Of a DNA stretch of 11,072 nt, positions 1-7,049 are shown piece after piece. The stretch is from contig SKWP01000024.1 of NCBI GenBank assembly GCA_007128865.1, positions 1 through 11,072 of the forward strand, read 5' to 3'. Source of the stretch: Paracoccaceae bacterium (GTDB lineage Bacteria; Pseudomonadota; Alphaproteobacteria; Rhodobacterales; Rhodobacteraceae). The position numbers and the translations under genes are program-made. Positions within the stretch are counted from its first letter, which is position 1; every line of letters begins with the position of its first letter. A model generated the notes under the pieces. The model ran no database searches. It worked only from the letters and a program-made list of their open reading frames with translations, and had not been told where the DNA came from.

Positions 1-233
1 AGAACATCGACATGATGAACCTGGCCGGCTTCTGCCGCAACTGCCTGAGCCGCTGGTACGCCGAAGCCGCAGCAGAACGCGGCATCGAAATGGACAAGGA
101 AGCCGCGCGGGAAATCGTCTATGGCATGCCCTATCGGGACTGGAAGGCACGCCACCAGCAGGAAGCAAGCCCCGAACAGCAGAAGAGCTTCGACAAGGCG
201 TTTTCCGAGAACGTGGGCACCGGGCGGGGCTGA
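1..233 (+). CDS. DUF1244 family protein (3' part; start lies upstream of the window)
   Basis: The frame is already open at base 3, reading Asn-Ile-Asp before the first Met at 12, and it ends with TGA at 231-233. Residues MMNLAGFCRNCLSRWY, followed by a YGMPY...WK segment and a C-terminal EQQ stretch, match the DUF1244 (SMc04008-like) family, a small protein of about 100 residues widespread in alpha- and gammaproteobacteria. In this family the Asn-Ile-Asp-Met-Met segment is internal, so the ATG at 12 is very unlikely to be the start and about 20-30 N-terminal residues are missing. The paired cysteines in FCRNC are a conserved family feature. No biochemical role is established for the family. 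The gene is convergent with the oxidoreductase ending at 326, and no convincing terminator lies between them. Confidence 0.85.
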   Translation, partial: NIDMMNLAGFCRNCLSRWYAEAAAERGIEMDKEAAREIVYGMPYRDWKARHQQEASPEQQKSFDKAFSENVGTGRG

Positions 234-325
234 CCAACGACCGGCCATGCGGCGGGTTGCTCAGTGCCACCTTCCGGCACCTCTGCTTCGGCCAGCGGCA
301 GTAATCGGGGCGGCATCCCGCGGGC

Positions 326-1132
326 CTATTTCCCGGCGAAAGCGGCCTGCACGTCGGCAATGCCGTGGCAAAGGGAATCCCCGAGACCCAGGGCGCCGGT
401 CATTTCGGCAGCCTCGCGCATCTCGGCGCTGCGGCGCACGCCATGCAAGCTGACGCGGCCGCGCATGCGTTCGGCCAGCTTCTTCCAGTCCATGCCCGGA
501 TAGCTGTTGGACAGGCTGGCAAAGACCTCTTCCTCCACATCCCAGTGAACGGCGGATTCCCGGCACTGGATCAGCATCGCCTCCAGCCCCTTGATGATGA
601 TGCTGCGGCACAGCTTCATCGCCGAGGCGCGCCCGGTCTGTTCGGAAACGGGCTTGATGTTCATGCCCAGCGGGTTGAGCATTTCGGCGACCCGCGCGGC
701 CCTGGCACCGCCGCCCAGGATCGGCACCTTCAGGTCGCGCCCCGGCACCGTTGCCATCACCGCACCCTCGACGAAATCGGCGCCGCTGGCTTCCACCATT
801 GCGGCAGATTCGATCTTGGTGTTGGGCGAGGCCGAATTGATGTCGAAGAACACCTGACCCGGCTTGAGGTATTCGGCAGCACCCCGTGCGACATGTCTGG
901 CCTGATCGGCGGTAACGGCTGAAATCACGATGTCCGCCCCTTCGGCAGCGTCGGCATGGTCACGGGCGATACGCACGCCGATTTCGCCGGCACGGGCGAT
1001 ACGTGCCTCGGCCACAGGCTTGCCGAACAGGATGTCATAGGTGGACACCTGCGTGTCGCCGGCAGCCACGAAACCGGCCGCAAAGATCTGTCCGACCTCT
1101 CCATAGCCGATGATTGCGATCTTCAGTGCCAT
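326..1132 (-). CDS. NAD(P)-dependent oxidoreductase, 6PGDH/3-hydroxyisobutyrate dehydrogenase-like with C-terminal DUF1932
   Basis: A 268-residue protein. The N-terminal Rossmann domain opens with IGYGEVG (GxGxxG at residues 9-14), typical of the NAD_binding_2/6PGDH superfamily. A DINSASPNTK segment (98-107) follows, and Lys173 in GRASAMKL sits where beta-hydroxyacid dehydrogenases have their catalytic lysine. The rest (about 175-260, with SYPGMDWKKLAERM) is the helical DUF1932 domain. Such enzymes oxidise or reduce a 3-hydroxy-acid-type substrate in the cytoplasm; the substrate here is unknown. The start at 1132 is preferred because the Rossmann fold begins directly there and AAGGGAA lies just upstream. 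The frame stays open further upstream, but that stretch is antisense-like and overlaps the preceding gene. It is the last gene of the minus-strand operon, 29 bp after the MmgE/PrpD stop. The family call is firm; the reaction is inferred. Confidence 0.88.
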   Translation of the reverse strand: MALKIAIIGYGEVGQIFAAGFVAAGDTQVSTYDILFGKPVAEARIARAGEIGVRIARDHADAAEGADIVISAVTADQARHVARGAAEYLKPGQVFFDINSASPNTKIESAAMVEASGADFVEGAVMATVPGRDLKVPILGGGARAARVAEMLNPLGMNIKPVSEQTGRASAMKLCRSIIIKGLEAMLIQCRESAVHWDVEEEVFASLSNSYPGMDWKKLAERMRGRVSLHGVRRSAEMREAAEMTGALGLGDSLCHGIADVQAAFAGK

Positions 1133-1161
1133 CGCTTCCCTTTCCAGAATTTCGCGACCGA

Positions 1162-2538
1162 TCAGGCCGCGGGGACGACAAGCCGCAGCAGCCGGTCGAG
1201 CGCCGCCGGCGTGCTGCGGAAGTTCCAGATCAGCCTCAGCGCCTCTTCCGCGGGCTTTTCGCCGATTGCAGGGATGCAATTGGCGCGGAACTTGGCTTCC
1301 AGATCGGCGTCGGGCAGGGGCTTGCTGCCTTCTCCCTTCGGGTCGCGGACCCGCTGCCGCAGGGTGCGCCCGTCCACAAGGTCGATCTCGACATTCGCGG
1401 AACGGCACCCGGGGTATTCTGCTTCGCAGGTTTCATCCACGGCCATGTCCACGCGGTCGATCATGGCATCGAGCGGCCGTCTCGCAAGGCTGTCGGGCTG
1501 GAAGCCTCCGACGGTAACCTCGCCGTCCACAAGCGCCAGTCCGGCAGCGATCGGAGCGCTCATCTGCGCCGAAAGCAGGGTGTCTGCCTGTTTGTGGTCA
1601 TGCCCGCGCACCGCAACGCCGTAAAGGCCCAGCCTGATCTTGCGGATATCTGCAAGCGGATCGGGGATTTCCGCACGCAGGTCCAGCAGCCCGTCGATGG
1701 CGGCATGGTAGTGGCGACAGCATGGGTAAAGCTTGTAATACGCGCTTTCGATCGCCATGCCGGGCGTTTCCAGCGTGCTGGTGTCGCCCTCGCCGGCGAT
1801 GAAGGCGTTGAAGACACCGTGGCGGCCCTCGAACACCCGCGACGGGCCGGTCAACCCCTCGGCAGCAAGGCCGGCGCAGGTGATGCCGTCGCGCGCGGCC
1901 ATGCCGGGATGGATGCGCTTGCTGTCCGGCCCCTCGGCAAGGAATTCCAGCAGCCCCCCGGCAAAGCTGCCGGCCAGCCCGAAGGCATGGGCAATGCGCG
2001 TCGCATCGAGCCGTTGCAACACCGCCACCGCAGCGGTGGCCCCGAAGGTGCCGGCCACGGCGGTGTTGTGCCAGCCGGTGCGGGCCGAACGCGGGTGCAT
2101 CATCCGCGCCACCCGCACCATCACCTGATAACCGGCGACAACGGCACGGATCACCTCGTCCGGGGATGACCCCAGGTGCTCGGCCATGGCGAATGTGGCC
2201 GGAAACACCGCCGCACCGGGATGTCCGCCGGCCTGAGTATGCCCGTCGTCGAAATCCAGCCCATGCGCCGAGGTGGCGTTGACGAAGGCCGCAGAGGCGG
2301 GCGACAGCCGTTCGGCCCGGCCGATGAGGGCCGAATGCCGCCCGCCGTCGGTAGACGCGAAATGCCGAAGCGTTGCCTCGGTCACCGGCAGCCGGGCGCC
2401 GATCAGCGCGCAGGTGACATAGTCGATGCAGGCGCGCGCAAAGGCATGGTCAGAGGCATCGCCCGGCCCTCCGGCGGCAATGGCCGCCACCTCGGCTGCG
2501 ATGATGTCACTGACCGTCCGGCTGGACTGGATGTTCAT
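1162..2538 (-). CDS. MmgE/PrpD family protein
   Basis: A 458-residue protein of normal length for the family that includes 2-methylcitrate dehydratase PrpD, cis-aconitate decarboxylase and iminosuccinate epimerases. Visible family signatures are HGLDFDDGH (92-100), HPGA (106-109), WHNT (156-159) with its conserved His, the GTFGATAA helix start (163-170), and KRIHPGMAA (207-215). The N-terminal all-helical domain is followed by the alpha/beta lid domain (about 270-400). The enzyme probably adds or removes water or CO2, or epimerises, a carboxylic acid; the substrate is not readable. The start at 2538 has a strong AAGGGAG ribosome site (2546-2552) with 7 nt spacing; a further in-frame ATG six codons upstream lacks one. 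The start lies inside the 3' end of the preceding hydroxy-acid dehydrogenase gene (32 bp overlap), which suggests translational coupling. Confidence 0.9.
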   Translation of the reverse strand: MNIQSSRTVSDIIAAEVAAIAAGGPGDASDHAFARACIDYVTCALIGARLPVTEATLRHFASTDGGRHSALIGRAERLSPASAAFVNATSAHGLDFDDGHTQAGGHPGAAVFPATFAMAEHLGSSPDEVIRAVVAGYQVMVRVARMMHPRSARTGWHNTAVAGTFGATAAVAVLQRLDATRIAHAFGLAGSFAGGLLEFLAEGPDSKRIHPGMAARDGITCAGLAAEGLTGPSRVFEGRHGVFNAFIAGEGDTSTLETPGMAIESAYYKLYPCCRHYHAAIDGLLDLRAEIPDPLADIRKIRLGLYGVAVRGHDHKQADTLLSAQMSAPIAAGLALVDGEVTVGGFQPDSLARRPLDAMIDRVDMAVDETCEAEYPGCRSANVEIDLVDGRTLRQRVRDPKGEGSKPLPDADLEAKFRANCIPAIGEKPAEEALRLIWNFRSTPAALDRLLRLVVPAA

Positions 2539-3787
2539 CTCTCGTCTCCCTTGCAATGGCGTCAGGCGGTACCGGCCCGCGCAGCAAGACCCTGCCCGGT
2601 TCCAGCTCCGAGACCCGGCGCACGCCGACTTGCGCCAGGGTACGCACGATCTCGCCCTTCAGGATCGAAATCGCGTAATCCGCGCCTTCTTCGCCGCCGA
2701 TGGCCGCGGCATAGTTGAAAGGCCGCCCGACCAGCACGAAATCGGCACCCAGTGCCAGCGCCTTCACCGCCTGGGTTCCGCGACGGATGCCGCCGTCCAG
2801 CAGCAGCGGGAGGTCGGGCACGGCCTCGCGCACCCTCGGCAGGACATGAAGCGGTGCCACGACGCTGTCCAGCTGCCTGCCGCCGTGATTGGATACCACA
2901 AGGGCATCGGCACCGGCAGCAGCGGCACGGGCTGCATCATCCGGGTGCAGGATACCCTTGACCACCAGCCTGCCCCGCCACTGACGCCGGATTTCCGCGA
3001 AGTGTTCCCATGCGAAATGCGCGCGCCCGCCGAATTCGCGCTGCACACTGCGCGAAATGATCGGAACGCTGCGTTCGGCATACAGATTCTCGAAATGCGG
3101 GATACCATGCCTGAGCACCGTCCGCAGGAAGGTGCCGAACAGCCAGCGCGGACGAACGATCCCGTCCCATGCCAGTCGCAGGCTCGGGCGCAGGGGCGAA
3201 GAGAAGCCCGAACGCAGATTGTTTTCGCGATTCGAGCCGACAGGCGAATCGACCGTCACGACGAGGGTTTCGACACCGGCGGCGCGGGCCCGGTCAAGCA
3301 ATGCGCGCAACCGGTCCGGTGTTGGTGGCAGATAGGCCTGGAACCACGCCAGCGGATAGGCCTGCATGATCTCTTCCAGCGGGATCAGCGATGAACCGGA
3401 AATGACCATCGGGATCGCGTTGCGGCGCGCGGCGCTGGCCAGGGCCAGATCGGCACGATAGCCGTTCATGGCGCAAAGCCCCATCGGGGCGATTGCAAAG
3501 GGCGCTTGCCAGCGGGTGCCCAGCAGTTCCGTTTCGGAGGTAACGCCGGCAACGCCGGCAAAATAGCGCGGCAGAAAGACATAGTCGTCATAGGCTGCAG
3601 CGGCACCACCCAGCGACCGTTCCTCCTCCACACCGCCGACGACATAGCCGAACAGCGGCCTGGGCAACCGGCGCCGCGCCGCGGATTCGAAATCGGCCAG
3701 TGACAGGATCGAGCGAAAGCGGCGCGGCACCGCGCCGAGGTTGCGCCGCCCGATCCGGCCGCTGTCGGCTGCAGCGGCGACCGTCAT
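2507..3787 (-). CDS. FMN-dependent alpha-hydroxy-acid dehydrogenase (mandelate/L-lactate dehydrogenase family)
   Basis: A 426-residue TIM-barrel flavoprotein predicted to oxidise an (S)-2-hydroxy acid to the 2-oxo acid. Family landmarks are Tyr48 in FGYVVGG, IAPMG (99-103), WFQAYL (149-154), VVTVDSP (177-182), Lys277 in LVVKGIL, the active-site SNHGGRQLD with His301 and Arg304, DGGIRRGTQ (331-339) and LVGRP (352-356) for FMN phosphate. The stretch WDGIVRPRWL (208-217), followed by RHGIPHFENL, resembles the membrane-associating insertion of (S)-mandelate dehydrogenase MdlB more than glycolate oxidase; this is pattern recognition, not an alignment. The start is uncertain: ATG 3787 or ATG 3796 (429 residues), neither with a good Shine-Dalgarno. 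Codons further upstream look non-coding. It is the first gene of the minus-strand operon and overlaps the MmgE/PrpD start by 32 bp. The neighbouring divergent ThDP enzyme would suit a dehydrogenase-decarboxylase pair as in mandelate catabolism. Confidence 0.88.
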   Translation of the reverse strand: MTVAAAADSGRIGRRNLGAVPRRFRSILSLADFESAARRRLPRPLFGYVVGGVEEERSLGGAAAAYDDYVFLPRYFAGVAGVTSETELLGTRWQAPFAIAPMGLCAMNGYRADLALASAARRNAIPMVISGSSLIPLEEIMQAYPLAWFQAYLPPTPDRLRALLDRARAAGVETLVVTVDSPVGSNRENNLRSGFSSPLRPSLRLAWDGIVRPRWLFGTFLRTVLRHGIPHFENLYAERSVPIISRSVQREFGGRAHFAWEHFAEIRRQWRGRLVVKGILHPDDAARAAAAGADALVVSNHGGRQLDSVVAPLHVLPRVREAVPDLPLLLDGGIRRGTQAVKALALGADFVLVGRPFNYAAAIGGEEGADYAISILKGEIVRTLAQVGVRRVSELEPGRVLLRGPVPPDAIARETRDEHPVQPDGQ

Positions 3788-3874
3788 TGGCGCCATGCAG
3801 CCCGAATCTGCGCTGCGTGGTGCAGACAGACCGGAAATGCCGAATACCGTTGCAGGACAGCCCCCTTTCCGGAA

Positions 3875-3907
3875 TTCGGCCCGATGCAGCAAGACAAAGG
3901 GGCCGAA
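3875..3907. repeat. 8-bp inverted repeat upstream of the hydroxy-acid dehydrogenase operon
   Basis: Perfect arms TTCGGCCC (3875-3882) and GGGCCGAA (3900-3907) flank a 17-nt loop. If the promoter proposed at 3928-3956 is right, this lies in the 5' leader of the minus-strand operon and could fold in the RNA. It could also be an operator or chance in GC-rich DNA. Confidence 0.3.
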
Positions 3908-3927
3908 AGCGAACTCTGATGCCCGAA

Positions 3928-3956
3928 CAGAAATGGCCAAGCAAGCTGCTTGTCAA
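3928..3956 (-). promoter_or_regulatory. Candidate promoter of the minus-strand hydroxy-acid operon
   Basis: On the minus strand a perfect -35 hexamer TTGACA (bases 3956-3951) is followed after 17 bp by TTTCTG (3933-3928), a poor -10 match. This predicts transcription from about 3921 and a leader of roughly 135 nt before the start at 3787. The consensus -35 with a weak -10 would suit an activator-dependent or repressible promoter. An inverted repeat sits in the spacer. Confidence 0.4.
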
Positions 3957-3957
3957 G
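3938..3957. promoter_or_regulatory. Cluster of CAAG/CTTG half-sites, candidate operator
   Basis: Four tetramers lie in 20 bp: CAAG (3938), CAAG (3942), CTTG (3949) and CAAG (3954). They form two overlapping perfect inverted repeats, CAAGC-T-GCTTG (3942-3952) and CTTG-T-CAAG (3949-3957). The cluster covers the -35 element and spacer of the proposed minus-strand promoter and lies about 100 bp upstream of the divergent ThDP gene, so one regulator could act on both. No regulator gene is seen beside it. Confidence 0.4.
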
Positions 3958-4038
3958 ATTTTTCTCACATGATAGGGAAAGCCATGGCAAACTTGGGGCG
4001 CATCGCACTGTTTGCTTCCAATAGATGGGTCAATCTAC

Positions 4039-4043
4039 AGGAG
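4039..4043 (+). promoter_or_regulatory. Ribosome binding site fixing a GTG start for the ThDP enzyme
   Basis: AGGAG lies 7 nt before GTG 4051. This decides against the in-frame TTG at 4012 (13 codons earlier, no ribosome site). The ATG at 4046 is out of frame. Confidence 0.75.
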
Positions 4044-4050
4044 ACATGCA

Positions 4051-5709
4051 GTGGGCGTACCTTGCTACCGCGTTCTGGCCGATGCCTTCTTGAAGGAAGG
4101 CGCAGACACTCTTTTCGTGCTGACCGGCGACGGAAACATGTACTGGGAGGCCGCCTTCAGCGAAGCACCCGGAACCAGGACCATCAATGTCCGGCATGAA
4201 CACTGCGCGGTTGCAATGGCCTCGGCCTATGCACGGGTTACCGACACGGTCGGGGTGGCCTCGGTCACCTGCGGGCCGGGGGTGACGCAGATCTCCACCG
4301 CCCTTGCCACCGCGGTGCAGGCGCGCGTGCCGCTGGTGGTGTTTGCGGGCGAAAGCCCGCTGCACGGCGGCTGGTACAACCAGTCGATAGAGCTTGCCCC
4401 GATCGTTACCGCAACCGGTGCAAGGTATATCGCCGTTCACAGCCTCAAACGGCTGCATCTGAGCGTGCTTGAGGCCTTTCATCATGCCCGCACCCGCAAC
4501 GAACCCGTGGTGATTGGCGTGCCCTTCGACCTGCAGAAGGAAAAGGTCGCCGACCTTCCCGAATATCGCCCGTCGCGCAGCTTTCTGCCCGATACCGGGC
4601 CGCGCTGGCCGCATCCGGACTATGTGGCGCGCGCCGCCGAGCGGGTCAGGTCTGCGCGCAAGATCATCGTTCTCGCCGGCCGCGGCGCGCGGTTTGACGG
4701 GGTGCGCGAGGCCTGCGTCCGGCTGGCCGAACTGACCAACGGCGCGCTGGCGACGACCCTCACGATGCGCGGGCTGTTTGCCGGCCATCCCCGCGATATC
4801 GGATCCTCCGGCAGCTTCGGCCACCCGGTCACCGAAGAAGCCTTCAGGGAAAGCGACCTGGTGATCGCCGTGGGCGCGTCGCTGCGCGGATACACCAGCG
4901 ACATGGGGCGCTTTTTCGATGCAGCCGACGTGATCCAGATCGACGACAATCCCGTTGGCCTGACCCGCGGCCGCAAGACCGCCGACCAGTTCATCGCCGC
5001 CGATGCCCTGCTTGGCGTCGAGGCGCTGCTCGCGGCGATCGAGGCCCAGAGCCCGGTGCCCGCATGGGCCGGCTGGGGAGTTGAAGACTACGCCCGCAGA
5101 TTGCGCACCGAGCCCATCGACACCCGCAACTATCCGCTGCCCGAAGGCACGCTCGACCCGCGCGCGGTGATTGCTGCACTCGACCGCGCCCTGCCCAGGC
5201 ACTGGGGCTGCGTCAATTCCTCCGGGCACAGTTCGTTCTTCTCGGCGCATATGCTGGACCGGCCTGCCGACACCTTCCTGACCATCCGCGAATTCGGCGC
5301 CATCGGCAACGGCCTTGCCTATGCCTGCGGCATGGCCCAGGCCCGGCCCGACCGTCCGACCGTGCTGCTGGAAGGCGACGGTGGCTTGATGGTCCATATC
5401 CAGGAACTGGAGACCATCGTTCTGCAGGGCTGGAAGATCCTGATCTGCGTGCTCAACGACGGCGCCTATGGGGCCGAGATTCACAAGCTGCGCGCCGACG
5501 GGCTGAGCGACAAGGGCGGGGTATACGGGCGCAACGATCTGGCGCGGATGGCGCAGGGCTTCGGCATCCGCGGCGCGGTGGTGACCGATCTGGATGCGCT
5601 GCCTGGGCTGATCAGTGAATTCGAGAGCGGCGAGGGCTCCATGCTGCTGGACATCCAGATCTCGGACGAGGTGGTGTCGCCGCGCATGGCCATGGCCACG
5701 CGACGTTAG
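4051..5709 (+). CDS. Thiamine-diphosphate-dependent enzyme (acetolactate synthase / benzoylformate decarboxylase-type)
   Basis: A 552-residue three-domain ThDP enzyme of standard length. The N-terminal PYR domain contains the TGDGN loop (25-29) and the cofactor-activating Glu50 in VRHEHCAVAMA. It is followed by the central domain (about 190-330) with VIAVGASLRGY and VIQIDDNP. The C-terminal PP domain carries the ThDP/Mg2+ motif: EGDGG (441-445) and Asn469 of LNDGAYG, 24 residues after GDG. Family members decarboxylate 2-oxo acids or transfer the resulting carbanion to an acceptor. The sequence does not show which, and this is not an obvious biosynthetic IlvB. The gene starts with GTG and is transcribed divergently from the FMN 2-hydroxy-acid dehydrogenase operon, whose product class (2-oxo acids) matches this enzyme's substrate class. 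It ends 47 bp from the convergent C-S lyase gene, with a hairpin between. Confidence 0.88.
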   Translation: MGVPCYRVLADAFLKEGADTLFVLTGDGNMYWEAAFSEAPGTRTINVRHEHCAVAMASAYARVTDTVGVASVTCGPGVTQISTALATAVQARVPLVVFAGESPLHGGWYNQSIELAPIVTATGARYIAVHSLKRLHLSVLEAFHHARTRNEPVVIGVPFDLQKEKVADLPEYRPSRSFLPDTGPRWPHPDYVARAAERVRSARKIIVLAGRGARFDGVREACVRLAELTNGALATTLTMRGLFAGHPRDIGSSGSFGHPVTEEAFRESDLVIAVGASLRGYTSDMGRFFDAADVIQIDDNPVGLTRGRKTADQFIAADALLGVEALLAAIEAQSPVPAWAGWGVEDYARRLRTEPIDTRNYPLPEGTLDPRAVIAALDRALPRHWGCVNSSGHSSFFSAHMLDRPADTFLTIREFGAIGNGLAYACGMAQARPDRPTVLLEGDGGLMVHIQELETIVLQGWKILICVLNDGAYGAEIHKLRADGLSDKGGVYGRNDLARMAQGFGIRGAVVTDLDALPGLISEFESGEGSMLLDIQISDEVVSPRMAMATRR

Positions 5710-5724
5710 CGCTGGCGCTGGCGC

Positions 5725-5748
5725 GCGCCCGGGCTCGGGCCCGGGCGC
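5725..5748. terminator. Strong GC hairpin between convergent genes, possible bidirectional terminator
   Basis: A perfect 10-bp stem, GCGCCCGGGC (5725-5734) with GCCCGGGCGC (5739-5748), closes a TCGG tetraloop. It lies in the 47-bp gap between the ends of the ThDP gene (5709) and the lyase gene (5757). There is no T-tract on either side, so it is not a textbook intrinsic terminator. It may block read-through or stabilise 3' ends. Confidence 0.5.
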
Positions 5749-5756
5749 CGGCGAAA

Positions 5757-6932
5757 TCACTGCAAGTCGCGAAATGCGTCCCCGAACCGGGCGAGGGCCT
5801 CGGTCAGCACCGGCCGGGGAAGTGCCAGATTGAACCGCAGGAAACCTTCGCCCCCGGTACCGAAACTGCTGCCCGCGTTGGTGGCGATGCGCGCATCCTG
5901 TGCCACGCGGCGAGAGATTTCGGCGGCCTCCATGCCGGTGCCGGAAAAATCGACCCAGGCAAGATAGGTTGCCTCCAGCGGGGTGCTGCGCAGGCCGGGG
6001 ATGGTTGCAACGGCCTCGTCGAACAGCCTGCGGTTGGCATCGAGATAGCGCATCAGCGCATCCACCCATGCCGCGCCCTCGGGCGAATAGGCAGCGGTGG
6101 CCATGTGCATTCCAAAGGCATTGGGCGAAATCCCCATCGCCATCATCCGCTGCCGGAACGGCGTGCGCAGCGTTTCATCCGGGACAATGACATTGCCCAG
6201 ATGCGCGCCGGCGATGTTGAAGGTCTTGGTGGTCGCGGTCATCATCACCAGCCGGTCCGCGATGTCGGGCGCAGCCAGCGTCATCGGCAGGTGCCGCTGG
6301 CCGGGAAACACCAGGTCATGGTGTATCTCGTCCGACACCAGGATCAGGTCATGCCGCCGCGCGAAATCGGCCATGCCGCGCAGTTCTTCGGCGGTCCAGA
6401 CCCGGCCGCCGGGGTTATGCGGCGAACACAGGATCGCCATGCGTTCCCGTCCGGTCATCAGCGCGTCCCAGGCAGCGAAATCCATCGCGTGGCGGCCGTC
6501 CGGCCCGGTGGCAAGCGGGCATTCCACGACCTCCCGGCCGGCTGCACGGATCACCCGGGCAAAGGCATGGTAGACGGGCGTGAAAATCACCACGCCGTCG
6601 CCCGGCGCCGTCCAGGTGTCGACGCACAGCGCGGTGCCGTTGACCAGCCCGTGGGTATAGAAGATCGCCTCGGGGTCCAGTTGCCAGCCGTGGCGCTCGC
6701 GCATCCACCAGCAGATCGCGGCGCGGCTGGCGCCATCATCGCCGAAATACCCGAAGATGCCATGGTCGAGCATCCCCTGCAGGGCAGACCGGATGCAGGC
6801 CGGCGGGCGGAAATCCATGTCGGCCACCCACATCGGGATCGCATCGGGCGCGGTCACACCACAACGTGGCCCCATCATGTCCCATTTCATGGAATGGGTG
6901 CCGCGGCGGTCGATTACCTCGTCAAAGTCCAT
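5757..6932 (-). CDS. MalY/PatB-type PLP-dependent C-S lyase (cystathionine beta-lyase-like)
   Basis: A 391-residue fold-type I aminotransferase-like protein. The N-terminal IPMWVADMDF (32-41) is a hallmark of the MalY/PatB family. PLP-site residues are visible: Tyr121 in TPVYHAF, Asn173 in SPHNPGG, Asp201 in SDEIHHDL, the Schiff-base Lys236 in TATTKTFNIAG, and Arg366 in LRFNLALPR for the substrate carboxylate. Family enzymes cleave cystathionine or cysteine conjugates to a thiol or homocysteine, pyruvate and ammonia in the cytoplasm; some also act as aminotransferases. The start at 6932 is supported by GGAGGG five nt upstream. The gene is convergent with the ThDP gene and divergent from def, so it is probably a single transcription unit. 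There is no evident link with the hydroxy-acid genes. Confidence 0.9.
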   Translation of the reverse strand: MDFDEVIDRRGTHSMKWDMMGPRCGVTAPDAIPMWVADMDFRPPACIRSALQGMLDHGIFGYFGDDGASRAAICWWMRERHGWQLDPEAIFYTHGLVNGTALCVDTWTAPGDGVVIFTPVYHAFARVIRAAGREVVECPLATGPDGRHAMDFAAWDALMTGRERMAILCSPHNPGGRVWTAEELRGMADFARRHDLILVSDEIHHDLVFPGQRHLPMTLAAPDIADRLVMMTATTKTFNIAGAHLGNVIVPDETLRTPFRQRMMAMGISPNAFGMHMATAAYSPEGAAWVDALMRYLDANRRLFDEAVATIPGLRSTPLEATYLAWVDFSGTGMEAAEISRRVAQDARIATNAGSSFGTGGEGFLRFNLALPRPVLTEALARFGDAFRDLQ

Positions 6933-7013
6933 GTCTGCCCTCCGGTCTGCCGCGGCAGGCTATCCCCGCCGGCACCGGGCGCAAGCGAAATCCGTCCGCG
7001 CCAGGCTTGCCTG

Positions 7014-7042
7014 TTGCGCGGGCCCGGTGGTTGACCTAAATC
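7014..7042 (+). promoter_or_regulatory. Candidate def promoter giving a leaderless mRNA
   Basis: TTGCGC (7014-7019), a 17-bp spacer and TAAATC (7037-7042) make a weak sigma-70-like promoter. Its start point would fall at about 7049-7050, the A of the def ATG. No Shine-Dalgarno precedes def, which fits a leaderless message, but each hexamer matches consensus at only three positions. Confidence 0.35.
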
Positions 7043-7048
7043 CACCGG
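7024..7048 (+). repeat. Inverted repeat abutting the def start codon
   Basis: Perfect 7-bp arms CCGGTGG (7024-7030) and CCACCGG (7042-7048) surround 11 bp and end one base before the ATG at 7050. If transcription starts upstream, the RNA hairpin would sit against the start codon. If the message is leaderless, the repeat would be a DNA element overlapping the -10. Confidence 0.45.
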
Positions 7049-7049
7049 C

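Noticed and set aside
234..325. Small stems (GTGCC/GGCAC at 264-280, CTGC/GCAG nearby) as a terminator between DUF1244 and the oxidoreductase.
   Set aside because: The stems are only 4-5 bp with no T-tract, expected by chance at this GC content.
1132..1408. Extension of the DUF1932 oxidoreductase to a 360-residue protein starting at 1408.
   Set aside because: The extra residues are antisense-like, overlap the MmgE/PrpD coding region and precede a Rossmann fold that normally begins at the N terminus. The start at 1132 has its own ribosome site.
3788..3940. Extension of the FMN dehydrogenase to a start at 3940.
   Set aside because: The added 51 residues resemble no family member and would cover the inverted repeats and part of the proposed promoter. 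The family N terminus begins near ATG 3787/3796.
4123..4137. A second GDG motif (TGDGN) near the N terminus of the ThDP enzyme, suggesting two cofactor sites.
   Set aside because: This is the PYR-domain loop that in relatives reads like PGDGN. The true ThDP/Mg2+ motif is GDG at residues 442-444 with Asn469.
4030..6069. A 679-codon open frame on the minus strand opposite the ThDP gene.
   Set aside because: It is antisense to a clear ThDP enzyme and runs into the lyase gene in a different frame. Its composition (Gly/Arg/His/Ala/Gln-rich, no motifs) is typical of a GC-rich shadow frame.
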